DNA of 6,477 bases. It comes from Planctomycetales bacterium. Its GTDB lineage: Bacteria > Planctomycetota > Planctomycetia > Planctomycetales > Planctomycetaceae. The stretch is from positions 1 to 6,477 of the forward strand of contig JAGVKR010000666.1 in assembly GCA_020050375.1 (NCBI GenBank), in the 5' to 3' direction. Shown here in pieces: positions 6,081 through 6,477 of this stretch. Below the pieces are notes generated by a model. That model did not search any database, was not told where the DNA came from, and was given only the letters and a program-made list of their open reading frames with translations. Both the position numbers and the translations under genes were made by a program. Position 1 is the stretch's first letter, and each line of letters opens with the position of its first letter.

Positions 6081-6476
6081 TCATCCTGCGGGCTGCTCTT
6101 TCATCTCCTGTTGCGCTCCACCCCACCTTGCAGCGACGCTGTGACATTCGGGTAACCGTTCAAGCCCCGGAAGGGGGACAGGCACAGTTTTCCCGACAAT
6201 TGGCGGACCGCGCCAAGCCGAGGCAGCGGACGTCGCTCTCTGGGATGCGGGAAAAATGAGCCAGTCCCCGGGCTGTGAACGGTTACGACATTCGTGTGCA
6301 GGCCGGAGTGTGTGTGGCAACGTCACGCACGGACTGGCAGATGGACTGGCAGGCCGCGCTACGAGGACGAGGGAGCTGACGGCGATGAGGAGCGAGATGA
6401 TCAGGTGGCCGATGCCTCCCTGCTCGCTGCCGGGGCCAGTCTTTGGATAGCGGCGGGGATCGAGCTTGGGCGGCGG
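6081..6476 (-). CDS. Possible 3' end of an unrecognised membrane protein, frame running through a MITE-like insert
   Basis: An open frame enters at the right edge and ends at TGA 6083-6081. The first part visible (6476 to about 6345) looks coding: strong C/G bias at third positions, a Pro/Arg-rich stretch including LDPRRYPKTGPGSEQGG, and then a hydrophobic helix HLIISLLIAVSSLVLVA of about 17 residues. Codon bias weakens after that. From 6286 to 6152 the frame crosses the inverted-repeat element, and the last 20-odd codons lie beyond it. The insert plus one copy of its flanking repeat is 144 bp (48 codons), so the frame is kept and no stop is introduced. I do not recognise the family. The visible part would be a C-terminal membrane anchor or last helix of a larger protein. 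The tail may not be truly translated protein sequence of the ancestral gene. The call is tentative. Confidence 0.35.
   Translation of the reverse strand, partial: PPPKLDPRRYPKTGPGSEQGGIGHLIISLLIAVSSLVLVARPASPSASPCVTLPHTLRPAHECRNRSQPGDWLIFPASQRATSAASAWRGPPIVGKTVPVPLPGLERLPECHSVAARWGGAQQEMKEQPAG
6143..6150. repeat. Left copy of 8-bp direct repeat flanking the MITE-like element
   Basis: GACATTCG, identical to 6287-6294. One extra G (6151) separates it from the terminal inverted repeat. Read as a target-site duplication. Confidence 0.6.
6152..6286. mobile_element. 135-bp MITE-like non-autonomous element with GTAA ends
   Basis: The ends are an 11-bp perfect inverted repeat: GTAACCGTTCA at 6152-6162 and TGAACGGTTAC at 6276-6286. 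Further in, a second pair of arms, 6174-6195 and the reverse complement of 6248-6269, matches at 19 of 22 positions. The core (6196-6247) has a small stem TTGGCG/CGCCAA at 6200-6205 and 6211-6216. The element is flanked by 8-bp direct repeats. It is too short to code for a transposase. Ends starting GTAA with 8-bp duplications are, as I recall, features of the IS66 family, so mobilisation in trans by an IS66-type transposase is a reasonable inference. A REP-type palindromic unit is the main alternative. Confidence 0.6.
6287..6294. repeat. Right copy of 8-bp direct repeat flanking the MITE-like element
   Basis: GACATTCG, directly abutting the right terminal inverted repeat and identical to 6143-6150. 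Confidence 0.6.
6331..6352. repeat. Short tandem 12-bp repeat
   Basis: GGACTGGCAG occurs at 6331-6340 and again at 6343-6352, separated by AT, giving nearly two copies of a 12-bp unit. On the minus strand it encodes ASPSASP just after the hydrophobic helix of the partial frame, in register with its codons. Confidence 0.5.
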
Positions 6477-6477
6477 A

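Noticed and set aside
6310..6330. GTGTGTG/CACGCAC imperfect stem
   Set aside because: It needs a G-U pair, lies in low-complexity GT-rich DNA and has no supporting context.

Overview
The window looks like chromosomal DNA of a GC-rich planctomycete, probably a Pirellulales-like bacterium. The main clue is a DUF1501 protein with a twin-arginine-type leader at the left edge, a family strongly amplified in planctomycetes. This is an inference from protein families, not from a marker gene. All credible genes lie on the minus strand, so the biological order runs right to left.

Layout in transcription order. At the far right (6476-6081) there is the possible 3' end of an unrecognised membrane protein, whose frame runs through a 135-bp inverted-repeat element flanked by 8-bp direct repeats (a MITE-like insertion, 6143-6294). 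About 330 bp without a gene follows. Next comes a four-gene block: (1) a membrane-anchored SGNH/GDSL hydrolase (5729-4347); (2) an 889-residue protein (4238-1569) that joins a complete NodU/CmcH/TobZ/SxtI-type O-carbamoyltransferase to a C-terminal class I SAM-dependent methyltransferase; (3) a 76-residue single-helix protein of the DUF5989/SxtK-like type (1515-1285); (4) a 133-residue SxtJ-like membrane protein (1277-876). A 169-bp spacer with a REP-like hairpin separates this block from the DUF1501 gene (706 to the left edge), which is probably an independent gene.

The block resembles the sxtI-sxtJ-sxtK trio of the saxitoxin cluster, but no saxitoxin core genes are visible. The likely reading is a widespread carbamoylation module: the cytoplasmic fusion enzyme carbamoylates (and perhaps methylates) a hydroxylated substrate, the two small membrane proteins tether or assist it, and the three-helix SGNH protein acts on the product or a surface glycan outside the membrane. 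Substrate and product cannot be told from the sequence. The most unusual points are the carbamoyltransferase-methyltransferase fusion and the MITE-like insertion.
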